Assembly (NCBI RefSeq): GCF_009455635.1
Contig: NZ_QPER01000002.1
Location: 2,480,001-2,544,000 of the forward strand
Direction: 5' to 3'
Source: Paraburkholderia agricolaris
Lineage (GTDB): Bacteria > Pseudomonadota > Gammaproteobacteria > Burkholderiales > Burkholderiaceae
DNA length: 64,000 nt
The notes below the pieces were generated by a model. That model was not told where the DNA came from, ran no database searches, and was given only the letters and a program-made list of their open reading frames with translations. A program made the position numbers and the translations under genes. Of this stretch, positions 53,745 through 62,616 are shown in pieces (position 1 is the stretch's first letter; every line of letters starts with the position of its first letter).

Positions 53745-53834
53745 CTTGGTTGTCCCTCAGTTCGTTTCGGTGCTTGAACTGTAGAAGCGCGGTACGTATT
53801 CTTGAAATCAATTACTCATATGCGACCTATCAAC

Positions 53835-54746
53835 ATGATTGATCTCCGTGGCATCGATCTGAACCTGCTGGTTTCGCTCGACGCGCTGCTTGCCGAGTCG
53901 AACGTCACGCGGGCGGCGGAGCGGCTGCATCTGACCCAACCGGCGGTCTCCACGCAGCTTGCGCGCTTGCGGCAGATCTTTGGCGATCCGCTGCTGCTGC
54001 CCGCCGAAACCGGCCGTGGCATGACGCGCACGGCCCGGGCGCTGGAGTTGATGACGCCGCTGCATGCCGCGCTGAAAAATCTCGAAGCCGTGGTGCGCCA
54101 CCAGTCGGCCTTCGATCCACTAAGCGACACGCGGCGCTTCGCGATCGCCGCGCACGACAACGCCACCGCGGTACTCGGCATGCGCCTGATGGAGCGCTTG
54201 CCCGCCCTCGCGGGGCCTCGCGTGCGCGTGGCGTTCGTGATGGGCGATCAGCCCATCACCGCGTCGCGGCTCGAGAACGGTGAGATCGACCTGCTGCTCG
54301 GTTCCGACCGGATGATTCCGCCGTCGATGAAAGCCCGCAAGCTCTACGACGAGCATTTCGTATTCGTGCAGCGCAAGGGGCACCCGCGCGGCACGGCCCC
54401 GCTCGATCTCGACACTTACTGCACGCTCGATCACGTGCTGGTGTCCACTAGCGGCGGCAGCTTTCACGGTTTCATGGACGAGCATCTTGACGAACTCGGC
54501 CGCGAGCGGCACGTCGCGCTGTCGGTTCAGCACTTCACGCTGGTGCCGGAACTGCTGTCAAAAACCGACTATGTGTCGACGCTGCCGTCGCGCTTCGCGG
54601 CACGCTACGCCGATCGGCTCGATACCTTTGCGCTGCCGTTCGACGCACGCGGCTTCACGTTGTATGCGGCGTGGCATCCACGCAACCAGGCCGATCCGGC
54701 GCTCGTGTGGCTGCGCGAAACGCTAGCTGAACTCGCCGCGCAGTAG
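53835..54746 (+). CDS. LysR-family transcriptional regulator (NodD/SyrM-like start)
   Basis: This protein of about 303 aa starts MIDLRGIDLNLLVSLDALL with HTH residues LTQPAVSTQLARLRQIFG. The effector domain runs from about 90 with GDQPITASRLENGEIDLLLG. Met at 53820 or 53835 may be the start; no clear ribosome site is visible, and the region upstream is short (divergent promoter). The likely target is the divergent dehydrogenase gene. Confidence 0.92.
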   Translation: MIDLRGIDLNLLVSLDALLAESNVTRAAERLHLTQPAVSTQLARLRQIFGDPLLLPAETGRGMTRTARALELMTPLHAALKNLEAVVRHQSAFDPLSDTRRFAIAAHDNATAVLGMRLMERLPALAGPRVRVAFVMGDQPITASRLENGEIDLLLGSDRMIPPSMKARKLYDEHFVFVQRKGHPRGTAPLDLDTYCTLDHVLVSTSGGSFHGFMDEHLDELGRERHVALSVQHFTLVPELLSKTDYVSTLPSRFAARYADRLDTFALPFDARGFTLYAAWHPRNQADPALVWLRETLAELAAQ

Positions 54747-54940
54747 AACGCCGGGTGGGTACGCCGCCCCTTTTGGCCAGAAAGGGTCAATCGCACGCTA
54801 CTCGTACCGATCGTGCAACAGAAACAAATTCACCTCTGTGCAGTCGCCAAATTCTCGCATTCCCCCTCCATTTCTACCGATTGGCCCGCTAATTCCATCT
54901 GTCGGCCCACGCATTCCGCCCCGCACCCCGAGATTTTATG

Positions 54941-54957
54941 TTGAGAACGCTTCTCAA
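54941..54957. promoter_or_regulatory. Probable Fur box, TTGAGAA-CGC-TTCTCAA
   Basis: This 17-base palindrome has perfect 7-base arms and resembles beta-proteobacterial Fur sites (AATGAGAANNNTTCTCATT-like). It lies about 115-130 bases upstream of the TonB-receptor start in an AT-richer stretch, and the downstream genes are an iron-uptake set. It is therefore likely to repress the receptor - Sel1 - PiuC operon when iron is plentiful. Confidence 0.75.
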
Positions 54958-55015
54958 TTACAGACATATTGCATAGAATGCACGCCGAAAACACTTTGTA
55001 ATAAACATGACATGT

Positions 55016-55043
55016 CCGGGTAAGGAACAGCTTGTCTACCCGG
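55016..55043. promoter_or_regulatory. Hairpin in the 5' leader of the TonB receptor gene
   Basis: CCGGGTA (55016-55022) and TACCCGG (55037-55043) are perfect inverted arms over 14 bases, about 30 bases upstream of the receptor start codon. A palindrome GACATGTC lies just before. It could influence translation or bind a small RNA; this is position-based only. Confidence 0.4.
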
Positions 55044-55071
55044 CCACCTGCACTCAACAACGGGGATAAAA

Positions 55072-57321
55072 ATGAAGTTGCGGTCCGACGAACCGAAGCT
55101 CGGCAAAATCAGCACGACGCTGTGCGGCATGCTGGCGGCAGGTCCTGCCCTCGCACAAGGCACGCCCGGCACCACGCCGCCGGACACGGAAAACCAGTTC
55201 GCGCCGATTGCCGTGCAAGGTCAACTGGATGACGGCTTCAAGACCGATCACTCGGCGTCGGTCAAATTCACGGCACCGCTGGTCGATACGCCGAAGTCGG
55301 TCACCGTGATTCCGCAGGAGTTGATCAGGAGCACGGGCGCCTCGACCTTGACCGAAGCGTTGCGCACGGTGCCGGGCATCACCTTCGGCGCAGGCGAAGG
55401 CGGCAACCCGCTCGGCGACCGGCCCTTCATTCGCGGCTACGACGCTCAGGGCAGCACCTTCGTCGACGGCATGCGCGACATCGGCGCGACCACCCGTGAA
55501 GTGTTCAACATCGAAAGCGTTGAAGTGACCAAGGGTTCGGATGGCGCCTACGGCGGCCGCGGCGGCGCGGGCGGCAGCATCAACCTGATCACCAAGACCC
55601 CGCATCTGGGCAATTCCGCCGACGGCAGCGTCGGCCTCGGCACTGATCGCTACCGCCGCTTCACCGCGGACGGCAACTGGCAGATGGCCGATCATGCCGC
55701 GTTCCGCCTGAACGTGATGAGCCACAACAACGACGTGGCCGGCCGCGATGCGGTCAATAACGGACGCTGGGGCATCGCGCCGTCGTTCACCTACGGTCTC
55801 GGCACGCCTACCCGCGTCACGGCGAGTTACTACCATCTCTCGACCGACGACCTGCCCGACAGCGGTATTCCGTACTTCTACACAACCACCAACAAACCGG
55901 CCAGCGTCGACACGATCTATCCGGCCAATGTAGACCGCCATAACTTTTATGGCCTGATCGACCGCGATTTCCGCAAGACGACTTCGGACGTCGGCACGGT
56001 GCGCATCGAACACGACATCAACAGCAACCTCACGATCCGCAACACCACGCGTTATACGAAGTCCACCCAGGACTACATCTGGACGCAGCCGGACGACAGC
56101 CAGGGCAACGTCGTCAACGGCATGGTGTGGCGCCGCGCGAACACGCGTGCCAGCGACGTCTACAGCCTCGCGAACCAGACCGAACTGTTCGGCGAGTTCA
56201 GGACCGGCTTCCTGAAGCACAGCTTCACTACCGGCCTCGAACTGTCGCGTGAAACCAGCGTGAATGATTCGTACACCGTGGCCGCCGCCACCGGCGCGAT
56301 CTGCAGGACCAACGGTATCGGCGCGGCGTCGGGCTACAACTGCACGAGCCTGTGGTCGCCGAATCCTAACGACCCGTGGGCCGGTTCGGTCAAGCAGACC
56401 AACGATCCGAGCGAGCAGCGCACCGTCACCAAATCGCTGTACGCGTTCGATACGATCGAACTCACGAAACGCTGGCAGGCCAACGTCGGCTTGCGGGTCG
56501 ACGACTACTCGACCGATTTCCGCAATACAGTAGCCAACGGCGGCAAGCGCACCTCGCGCGACGACACGCTGTTCAACTACCAGTTCGGCCTCGTCTTCAA
56601 ACCGGCGTCCAACGGCAGCATCTATGCGTCGATTGCAACCTCGTCGACGCCGGCCGGCGCCCTGCTCGGCCAGGGCAGCGAGACGCAGTCGCTGACGCCG
56701 GGCCGTGGCGGTGTCGGTGCGAACGCGGATCAACTCGCCCCGGAAAAGAACCGCAGCATCGAACTCGGCACCAAGTGGAATATGCTGAACAACCAGCTCT
56801 CGCTGACCGGCGCGCTGTTCCAGATCGATACGACCAACGCCCGCGTCACGCTGCCGAACAACGAATACGCGATGGTCGGCAACAAGCGCGTGCAAGGCTT
56901 CGAATTCGGCGTAGCGGGTAAGCTGACCAGCAAGTGGCAGGTGTTCGGCGGCTACACATACATGAAGAGCCAGTTGCGCGACAACGGCAAGACCGCGTCG
57001 GATAACGGCCATCAGTTCCCGAATACGCCGAAGAACAGCATCAGCCTGTGGACCAACTACGACGTACTGCCGAAGTTCACAATCGGCGGCGGCGCGTTCT
57101 ACATGTCGCAGGTGTACGGCGACACGGCGAATCTGCGCGCGGTGCCCTCTTACTGGCGCTTCGACGGCATGGCCACGTACCGGATCAACAAGAAGGTCGA
57201 TCTGCAACTGAACGTGCAGAACATCTTCAACCGCACGTATTACGACCAGGCGTACCCGGCGCACTACGCGTCGATCGCAGCCGGCCGCTCCGCCTTCCTG
57301 ACGCTCAACGCGCACTACTAG
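55072..57321 (+). CDS. TonB-dependent siderophore receptor (Fiu/PiuA type)
   Basis: This 749-aa outer-membrane receptor has a signal peptide (about 1-28, ending GPALAQG), a plug domain with VTVIPQELIRSTGASTLTEA and GGRGGAGGSINLITKTP, and a beta-barrel ending in aromatic Tyr (LNAHY). The ATG at 55072 follows CGGGGATAAAA. It is followed by the Sel1 and PiuC genes, the arrangement of iron-catecholate uptake units in Pseudomonas and Burkholderia, with the Fur box upstream. Confidence 0.95.
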   Translation: MKLRSDEPKLGKISTTLCGMLAAGPALAQGTPGTTPPDTENQFAPIAVQGQLDDGFKTDHSASVKFTAPLVDTPKSVTVIPQELIRSTGASTLTEALRTVPGITFGAGEGGNPLGDRPFIRGYDAQGSTFVDGMRDIGATTREVFNIESVEVTKGSDGAYGGRGGAGGSINLITKTPHLGNSADGSVGLGTDRYRRFTADGNWQMADHAAFRLNVMSHNNDVAGRDAVNNGRWGIAPSFTYGLGTPTRVTASYYHLSTDDLPDSGIPYFYTTTNKPASVDTIYPANVDRHNFYGLIDRDFRKTTSDVGTVRIEHDINSNLTIRNTTRYTKSTQDYIWTQPDDSQGNVVNGMVWRRANTRASDVYSLANQTELFGEFRTGFLKHSFTTGLELSRETSVNDSYTVAAATGAICRTNGIGAASGYNCTSLWSPNPNDPWAGSVKQTNDPSEQRTVTKSLYAFDTIELTKRWQANVGLRVDDYSTDFRNTVANGGKRTSRDDTLFNYQFGLVFKPASNGSIYASIATSSTPAGALLGQGSETQSLTPGRGGVGANADQLAPEKNRSIELGTKWNMLNNQLSLTGALFQIDTTNARVTLPNNEYAMVGNKRVQGFEFGVAGKLTSKWQVFGGYTYMKSQLRDNGKTASDNGHQFPNTPKNSISLWTNYDVLPKFTIGGGAFYMSQVYGDTANLRAVPSYWRFDGMATYRINKKVDLQLNVQNIFNRTYYDQAYPAHYASIAAGRSAFLTLNAHY

Positions 57322-57328
57322 GCAAGGC

Positions 57329-58078
57329 ATGATGGAACAGGTGACGCTGAAGGCGCTGGCGAGCGTGTCGCATGACGAACTCGCCGCGATCCTCTCCGGC
57401 CCGCCTGCCCACGCCGCCGCGTGGGTGGCGGCTGCCGCGCGCAACGGCATCGTCGAAGCGCAGGCGGTGTACGGCCAGTATCTGCTCGACGGTCACGGCG
57501 TGGAACGCAATGCCGAAGAAGCGTTGACGTGGTTCAGGCACGCGGCCCGGCAGGATCATCCGATGGCGATGAACATGCTGGGCCGCTGCTACGAACACGG
57601 TTGGGGAACGGCCGCGTGCGCGCCGGTAGCCGTGTACTGGTACCGGCTCGCGGCCCAGGCGGGACTCGACTGGGGTATGTATAACTACGCGTCGGCGCTG
57701 GCGCTCGGCGATGGTGTGGAGTGCGACCGGGCGCAGGCGTTGCAATGGTTCCGGCGCGCCGCCGAGATGGGGCACGTGAAGTCGCTCAACTATATCGGCA
57801 GCTTTTACGAAGACGGCTGGGCCGTCGATGCCGACGCAGGCATCGCGCTCGACTATTACCGGCGCGCCGCGGTGGGCGGCGACTTTCGCGGCCAGTTCAA
57901 CTATGCGCGGCTGCTGGCCACGCGCGGCGAGATCGACGCCGCGCTCGGATGGCTGCGGCGCGTGCCGATGACGGCAACGGCGGCATTCGTCGAGAAAATG
58001 CGGGCATGGCTGGCCGCTTCGCCAGTGGCTGCATTTCGTGCCCTCGCTGAGGAGATTAACCAGGAGGTGCACGCATGA
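57329..58078 (+). CDS. Sel1-repeat protein
   Basis: This 249-aa protein has several Sel1-like (SLR) alpha-helical repeats, for example [37 protein letters not shown] and [20 protein letters not shown]. It probably mediates protein contacts. It lies 7 bases after the receptor and overlaps piuC by ATGA (58075-58078). A similar gene accompanies piuA/piuC in Pseudomonas; its role there is not settled. Confidence 0.93.
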   Translation: MMEQVTLKALASVSHDELAAILSGPPAHAAAWVAAAARNGIVEAQAVYGQYLLDGHGVERNAEEALTWFRHAARQDHPMAMNMLGRCYEHGWGTAACAPVAVYWYRLAAQAGLDWGMYNYASALALGDGVECDRAQALQWFRRAAEMGHVKSLNYIGSFYEDGWAVDADAGIALDYYRRAAVGGDFRGQFNYARLLATRGEIDAALGWLRRVPMTATAAFVEKMRAWLAASPVAAFRALAEEINQEVHA

Positions 58079-58758
58079 TGTTGCATCTGCAGGGCGTACT
58101 CAGCAAACAACAGGTCGCGCAATGCCGTGAAGTTCTCGACGCGGCGCAATGGATCGACGGCAATGCGACGTCCGGCGAACAGTCGGCGCAGGCCAAACGC
58201 AACCAGCAATTGCCCGAAGGCTCCCCGGCCGCGCGCGCGGTGGGCGATGCGATTCAGGACGCGCTCGGGCGCAATCCGCGGTTCTTTTCCGCCGCTTTGC
58301 CGCTGAAAGTCTTTCCACCGCTGTTTAACCGCTATGCAGGCGGCGACGGTTTCGGCACGCATGTGGACAACGCGATCCGCCAGTTACGCGGCACCGACTT
58401 CCGCATTCGCAGCGATCTGTCGGCCACGCTCTTTCTTGCCGAGCCGGACACTTACGACGGCGGCGAACTCTGCATCGAAGACACCTATGGTGTGCATCGC
58501 GCGAAGCTGCCGGCGGGCGATATGGTGCTCTACCCTGCTTCAAGCCTGCATCACGTGAGCCCGGTGACGCGTGGCGTGCGGATCGCATCGTTCTTCTGGA
58601 TTCAGAGCATGGTGCGCGACGACGGCGAACGCGCCATGCTGTTTCAACTCGACAACGACGTGCAGCGCCTCGCTGCCGAGAAAGGTTCGAACGATCCGAC
58701 GGTGGTGAGTCTTACCGGTATTTATCACAATCTGCTGCGCCGCTGGGCTGATGCGTAG
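58075..58758 (+). CDS. piuC: Fe2+/2-oxoglutarate-dependent dioxygenase (PKHD hydroxylase, PiuC)
   Basis: This 227-aa protein has metal ligands His96 and Asp98 in [11 protein letters not shown] and a distal His159 in [15 protein letters not shown], with Arg167 for 2-oxoglutarate. The landmark [15 protein letters not shown] is diagnostic of the PiuC/YbiX group. It probably modifies an iron-uptake component or ligand. It is coupled to the Sel1 gene and is the end of the iron operon. Confidence 0.94.
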   Translation: MMLHLQGVLSKQQVAQCREVLDAAQWIDGNATSGEQSAQAKRNQQLPEGSPAARAVGDAIQDALGRNPRFFSAALPLKVFPPLFNRYAGGDGFGTHVDNAIRQLRGTDFRIRSDLSATLFLAEPDTYDGGELCIEDTYGVHRAKLPAGDMVLYPASSLHHVSPVTRGVRIASFFWIQSMVRDDGERAMLFQLDNDVQRLAAEKGSNDPTVVSLTGIYHNLLRRWADA

Positions 58759-58926
58759 CAGACGATGCAGGCGTCGGCGATAGAAGTGTGAGGGGCATCC
58801 ACGACACCCGAAAACCGGGTAGTTCTGCGTTTTCACATTCCCTCGGCCAAGTTCAGCTGGTCTACGTCAACTCTCAGATCGTTTCAATCGACGGACAGAC
58901 CAGCACGTAGGCATGGTGACGAGCCG

Positions 58927-59382
58927 TCACGCCGTTTTGGCTGCTGTCACCGTTACTTCAACTAGCCATCCCGGCTCGACCAGTCCAACGACTTGCGAGC
59001 GAGTGCGAGTGGGTAGGTTGGGCTGTGTTTTCGAGCCGAAATAGTCGAGATAGACACTTGAAAAGCCTTCGTAATCGGGTTTTCCGTTGTTCGCTGGATC
59101 ACCGACAAAGATCGCCTGCATAGCAACGACATCGCCCAACGCGTAGCCCCTGCTGCCGAGGATTTTGGCGATCTGATCGAATACGCTTTTCGTCTGGGCT
59201 CGTGTATCGCCAAAGTGGGCAACCGTGTGGGGTTCGGCATCGAAGTTCGATGGTAATGCCCCGATGCCACTCAACACGATATATTTTGCGCCTGCGGGAA
59301 TTTCGATAGCCTCCGAAAATTCTCTCGCCCACAACTCCGTCATGGAGCGAGGGGTTTCATGCCGGACGATGGCACTGCTCAT
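58927..59382 (-). CDS. RidA/YjgF-family protein
   Basis: This protein of about 151 aa has Rid-family landmarks VLSGIGALPSNF, FDQIAKILGSRGYALGDVV and a C-terminal LVEPGWLVEVTVTAAK. The catalytic Arg/Glu pattern of true RidA deaminases is not conserved (LVEPGWLVEV), so it is a divergent member, as in RutC-like or Rid4-7 proteins. The ATG at 59382 follows CGGAGAACGAC, preferred over an earlier one. Confidence 0.86.
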   Translation of the reverse strand: MSSAIVRHETPRSMTELWAREFSEAIEIPAGAKYIVLSGIGALPSNFDAEPHTVAHFGDTRAQTKSVFDQIAKILGSRGYALGDVVAMQAIFVGDPANNGKPDYEGFSSVYLDYFGSKTQPNLPTRTRSQVVGLVEPGWLVEVTVTAAKTA

Positions 59383-59708
59383 GTCGTTCTCCGTGTTCGA
59401 TGTAGGGACCGCAGTGTGCGTGAACATAACACTGTTATTTATCACTTGACCAAGTTGATAAGTACAACGGGTTCATCCGCGATGACTTCGCACTTTAATG
59501 CCACATCGCTAACGGAATGAAGGGCTGCTTTCAGCAGATATGAAGTCCGCATCAGGTCCTAATGGTGCTCCTTGTCGTACGGAGGAGTTTAGCCATGGGC
59601 GAACACCGAACTACGCTACGACCAGCCAAAAGCGATGCCATAGCCATCCATTCCGTTCACCTCTGACGAATGATAAAGTCTTATCGACTTCGCCACCGCG
59701 AGGAAAAT
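59383..59708. other. Gene-free stretch
   Basis: These 326 bases between the RidA gene and the lysozyme remnant hold the promoter of the RidA gene and a 23-codon frame at 59594-59665 with a good ribosome site (GGAGGAG) but no recognisable product. Composition is less GC-rich than the core genes. Confidence 0.45.
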
Positions 59709-59789
59709 ATGCCGAATGAATCAATGCGTCTAAGTCCTGCTGGTTGGGCGGATTTGCGCCGTCGTGAGGGTGCGCAGGGGGCGCGATGA
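59709..59789 (+). pseudogene. N-terminal remnant of lysozyme-like toxin gene
   Basis: The 26 codons MPNESMRLSPAGWADLRRRE plus GAQGAR then stop at 59787-59789. The stretch RLSPAGWADLRRREGA is like the beginning of phage-type lysozymes used as type VI secretion effectors. It has a GAGG ribosome site. It then stops, overlapping the LprI gene start by ATGA; the rest of the enzyme is missing. The family call is from memory of that N-terminal pattern. Confidence 0.55.
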
Positions 59790-60205
59790 AGGTCGCACTG
59801 CTGGCCCTCGCACTCGTGTGTTCTTCCGCACTCGCTGACACCGTCGATCCTGCCGAGGTCATCTCGCGACAGAGCGGACTACCCGCGAGCGAGGTGCAAG
59901 GCATGCTTGCGAACTGTGACGCAAACCAGACGAGCCTGAACTTCTGTGCATGGCGCGACAGGGTGGTTGCCGAGCAGAAGCTGCAGGATGTTGTTGACGA
60001 CAAAGTCGCAAAGTCTCCCGGCTGCAAAGCGCGTCTGGAGGACAGAATCGCCGCGTGGAAGAAGCGCCACGATGCCAGTTGCAAGAAGTCGGCAGAGGCA
60101 GAAAACGGAGGTGGTTCCATCGTGCCAATGGAAATTGCCGCCTGTCAGGCTGCGGAAACCGACCACATGACGAAGGTAATTGCATCGATCCACCGCTGCA
60201 ATTGA
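59786..60205 (+). CDS. LprI/DUF1311-type lysozyme-inhibitor protein, probable orphan immunity
   Basis: This 139-aa periplasmic protein has a signal peptide (1-17, ending SSALAD). The DUF1311/LprI pattern is MLANCDANQTSLNFCAWRD with four or more paired cysteines (CKARLEDRI, SCKK, ACQAAE). Such proteins block lysozymes and, next to lysozyme-like effectors, serve as immunity proteins. Here only 26 codons of such an effector remain just upstream. Confidence 0.82.
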   Translation: MKVALLALALVCSSALADTVDPAEVISRQSGLPASEVQGMLANCDANQTSLNFCAWRDRVVAEQKLQDVVDDKVAKSPGCKARLEDRIAAWKKRHDASCKKSAEAENGGGSIVPMEIAACQAAETDHMTKVIASIHRCN

Positions 60206-60749
60206 CCGACAAGGCGTTCATCGAGATTGGCATAGGGACCACCATCGTGTCCTATGTCCACTCGACCCGAATCTTCGACCGATGAAGCACAAGACGCGCT
60301 GCTCGCGTCTCGTTCCGCCGCAGCGATTGCTGAAATTCGACGCGCATGCGTGCACCGACTCTGTACCGACAGCAGCAACTTAGCGGCGCACTGGATTCGG
60401 TGGATCAACTTTTGCAACGCGGATCGAAATAGATAGACGGTCAGTTAGCGATGGTCGCGGAGGCATTGCACGAACTTGCCAGGCAGACTCCTCGTCCCAA
60501 GCAAAACAGTCTTTCTTTTTGCACCCAGAAAGAAGGCACCCACGCGTATTTACTTTCCCGTTCGTTAAGCGCAACGTTAGTAATTGACGTGCGCCAACGC
60601 ATATCTGGTTGCGCTTCCACGATTCGAGCGGATTCTCCACAGCTTGTCGCCGGATCACGATGAATCGAGTTGCGCCACGTCGACAACCTGTTGCGTTCGC
60701 AACGGCACCAAAATTGCTGAGTGTGTGATGAGCCAGACCGCGACACTTC
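60206..60749. other. Gene-free stretch after the LprI gene
   Basis: These 544 bases of lower-GC sequence contain short frames, for example 60254-60436 and 60451-60663 on the plus strand, but none has a recognisable domain or a convincing ribosome site. It may be more debris of the lost effector locus, plus the promoter of the pao operon. Confidence 0.5.
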
Positions 60750-60809
60750 GGATGCCTGCGCATGGGATACCCGCACGTCGGATATCCGGGCGTGGGATAC
60801 CCGTATGTC
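60750..60809. repeat. 15-bp tandem repeat upstream of paoA
   Basis: Units GGATACCCGCACGTC, GGATATCCGGGCGTG and GGATACCCGTATGTC follow each other from 60765, preceded by a diverged one at 60750. Translated in the paoA frame this gives GYPHVGYPGVGYPYV, but the protein start is more likely at 60852. Because GGATATCC is nearly self-complementary, the array also acts as a set of palindromes. Confidence 0.85.
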
Positions 60810-60851
60810 GTCATGCCTGCATTGACCTTTCAATGGAGCCAGCAGACCGTC

Positions 60852-61601
60852 ATGTCCACGAGAAACAAACCTCAGGATCCGGGCGACGAGCCCGACATCG
60901 CACCACCCCAACCTTCGCGCCGCCGCTTTCTGCAATCGGCTGCCGCTGCCGCCACCATCGGCGCGGCGCCACATTTGCGGGCCCAGACACCCACTCCGGC
61001 CGCGCCCCCACCCGCCGAAACCCATACTCCGGTGCCGAGCCGACCAGTCACGCTAACCGTCAACGGTCGTGCTTATACGCTGCAACTGGAGCCACGCGTA
61101 ACCCTGCTCGATGCGCTGCGCGAGTACGCTGGCCTGATGGGTACGAAAAAAGGCTGCGACCGTGGGCAATGCGGGGCATGCACGGTAATCGCCGACGGCC
61201 GTCGTATCAATTCCTGCCTGACGCTCGCCGTGATGCATGAAGGAGAAAACATCACGACGGTTGAAGGACTTGCCAGCAACGACGTGCTGAGTCCATTACA
61301 ACGGGCCTTCATCGAACACGATGCGTTCCAGTGCGGCTACTGTACGTCCGGGCAGTTGTGTTCCGCGACTGCCCTGCTGAACGAATTCCGTAACGGCACC
61401 GCCAGCGCCGTGACCGCCGATGTCCGCAGCCGTCCGCCCCAGCTTTCCGATGACGAAATCCGCGAGCGCATGAGCGGAAATATCTGTCGCTGCGGCGCGT
61501 ATGCCAACATCGTCGCGGCGGTGCGCGCCGTGCATGAGGGCGGCGGCCAAAACAGCGCGGGCGCCGGCAGCAACGGCGGCCAGCACGACGCCAACGCCTG
61601 A
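60852..61601 (+). CDS. paoA: Periplasmic aldehyde oxidase, 2Fe-2S subunit
   Basis: This protein of about 249 aa has a Tat signal SRRRFLQSAAAAATIG at residues 18-33. Two [2Fe-2S] domains follow: plant-type CDRGQCGACTV with the partner Cys in NSCLT, and the helical one with CGYCTSGQ and CRCG. It passes electrons from the molybdenum subunit. The ATG at 60852 is preferred because the longer frame would add a GYP-repeat peptide ahead of the Tat signal. Confidence 0.93.
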   Translation: MSTRNKPQDPGDEPDIAPPQPSRRRFLQSAAAAATIGAAPHLRAQTPTPAAPPPAETHTPVPSRPVTLTVNGRAYTLQLEPRVTLLDALREYAGLMGTKKGCDRGQCGACTVIADGRRINSCLTLAVMHEGENITTVEGLASNDVLSPLQRAFIEHDAFQCGYCTSGQLCSATALLNEFRNGTASAVTADVRSRPPQLSDDEIRERMSGNICRCGAYANIVAAVRAVHEGGGQNSAGAGSNGGQHDANA

Positions 61602-61614
61602 CGGAGCGACCAGC

Positions 61615-62616
61615 ATGGATGCGATCTCTTACGAACGCGCGGGCGACGTCGCCGGCGCCGTGCGCGCGGCGCAGCAGCCAGGGACGGTATTCATCGGCGG
61701 CGGCACCAATCTGCTCGACCTGATGAAAGGCGGCGTGGCGCGGCCAATGCGGCTTATCGATATCACGCACATCAGCGGGCTCGATACGGTCGCCACGCTG
61801 CCGGATGGCGGTATCCGCATCGGCGCCCTGGTGCGCAATAGCGATGCGGCCAATCACGCGCTGGTGCGCGAACAATACCCGTTGCTGTCGCAAGCTTTTC
61901 TGGCCGGGGCCTCGTCGCAACTACGCAATATGGCGACCGTGGGCGGCAATCTGATGCAGCGCACCCGCTGCGGCTACTTTTACGACACCGCCTTCACGCA
62001 GTGCAATAAGCGCACGCCGGGCAGCGGCTGCGCGGCGCTCGAAGGCCACAATCGCACGCAGGCGATTCTCGGTGCGAGTCCGCAATGCATCGCCGTGAAC
62101 CCGTCGGATATGAGCGTGGCGCTCGCTGCGCTCGACGCCGTCGTGCGCGTCACGGGCCCCGCAGGCGAGCGGACGATTGCGTTCGCGGATTTTCACAGGC
62201 TGCCCGGCGATCGGCCCGACGTCGATACAACCTTGCGGCCGGGAGAACTGATTACTGCCGTCGATTTGCCACCGCCTTTGTTCAGCGCGAACTCGCACTA
62301 TCTGAAAGTGCGTGACCGGGCCAGTTACGCATTCGCGCTGGTGTCGGTGGCCGCCGCGTTGCAGATGGATGGCGATCACATAACAACCGCGCGCATCGCG
62401 TTGGGCGGCGTCGCGCACAAACCATGGCGTGCGAGTGCCGCTGAGCAGATGCTCAACGGCCAGCCGCTCACGCAGGCGAGGTTGCGTGATGCCGCAGCGG
62501 TCGCACTACGCGATGCCAGGCCGCAGCACGAAAATGCGTTCAAGGTGCAGCTCGCGCAACGCGCGATCGTGCGCGCAGTGAATCTGGCCGCGGGCCGCAG
62601 CGGAGGTGTCGCATGA
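61615..62616 (+). CDS. paoB: Periplasmic aldehyde oxidase, FAD subunit
   Basis: This 333-aa protein begins MDAISYERAGDVAGAVRAAQ, with the FAD-binding motif FIGGGTNLLDLMKGG and TVGGNLMQRTRCGYFY. The loop RCGYFYDTAFTQCNKRTPGS has the extra cysteines that hold a [4Fe-4S] cluster in PaoB of E. coli. It lies 13 bases after paoA and overlaps the next gene by ATGA. Confidence 0.93.
   Translation: MDAISYERAGDVAGAVRAAQQPGTVFIGGGTNLLDLMKGGVARPMRLIDITHISGLDTVATLPDGGIRIGALVRNSDAANHALVREQYPLLSQAFLAGASSQLRNMATVGGNLMQRTRCGYFYDTAFTQCNKRTPGSGCAALEGHNRTQAILGASPQCIAVNPSDMSVALAALDAVVRVTGPAGERTIAFADFHRLPGDRPDVDTTLRPGELITAVDLPPPLFSANSHYLKVRDRASYAFALVSVAAALQMDGDHITTARIALGGVAHKPWRASAAEQMLNGQPLTQARLRDAAAVALRDARPQHENAFKVQLAQRAIVRAVNLAAGRSGGVA

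Noticed and set aside
55054..57450. Open frame of 798 codons on the minus strand
   Set aside because: Antisense to the TonB receptor with low-complexity Arg/Val/Ala content; a shadow of the real gene.
59594..59665. 23-codon frame with a good GGAGGAG site
   Set aside because: Product has no recognisable feature and is rich in polar residues; kept only as a note.
60451..60663. 70-codon frame MVAEALHELARQ... on the plus strand
   Set aside because: No ribosome site or domain, in a debris-like stretch; not supportable as a gene.
60762..60851. Extended start for paoA with GYP repeats
   Set aside because: Would place about 30 extra residues ahead of a normal Tat signal; the ATG at 60852 fits the family better.
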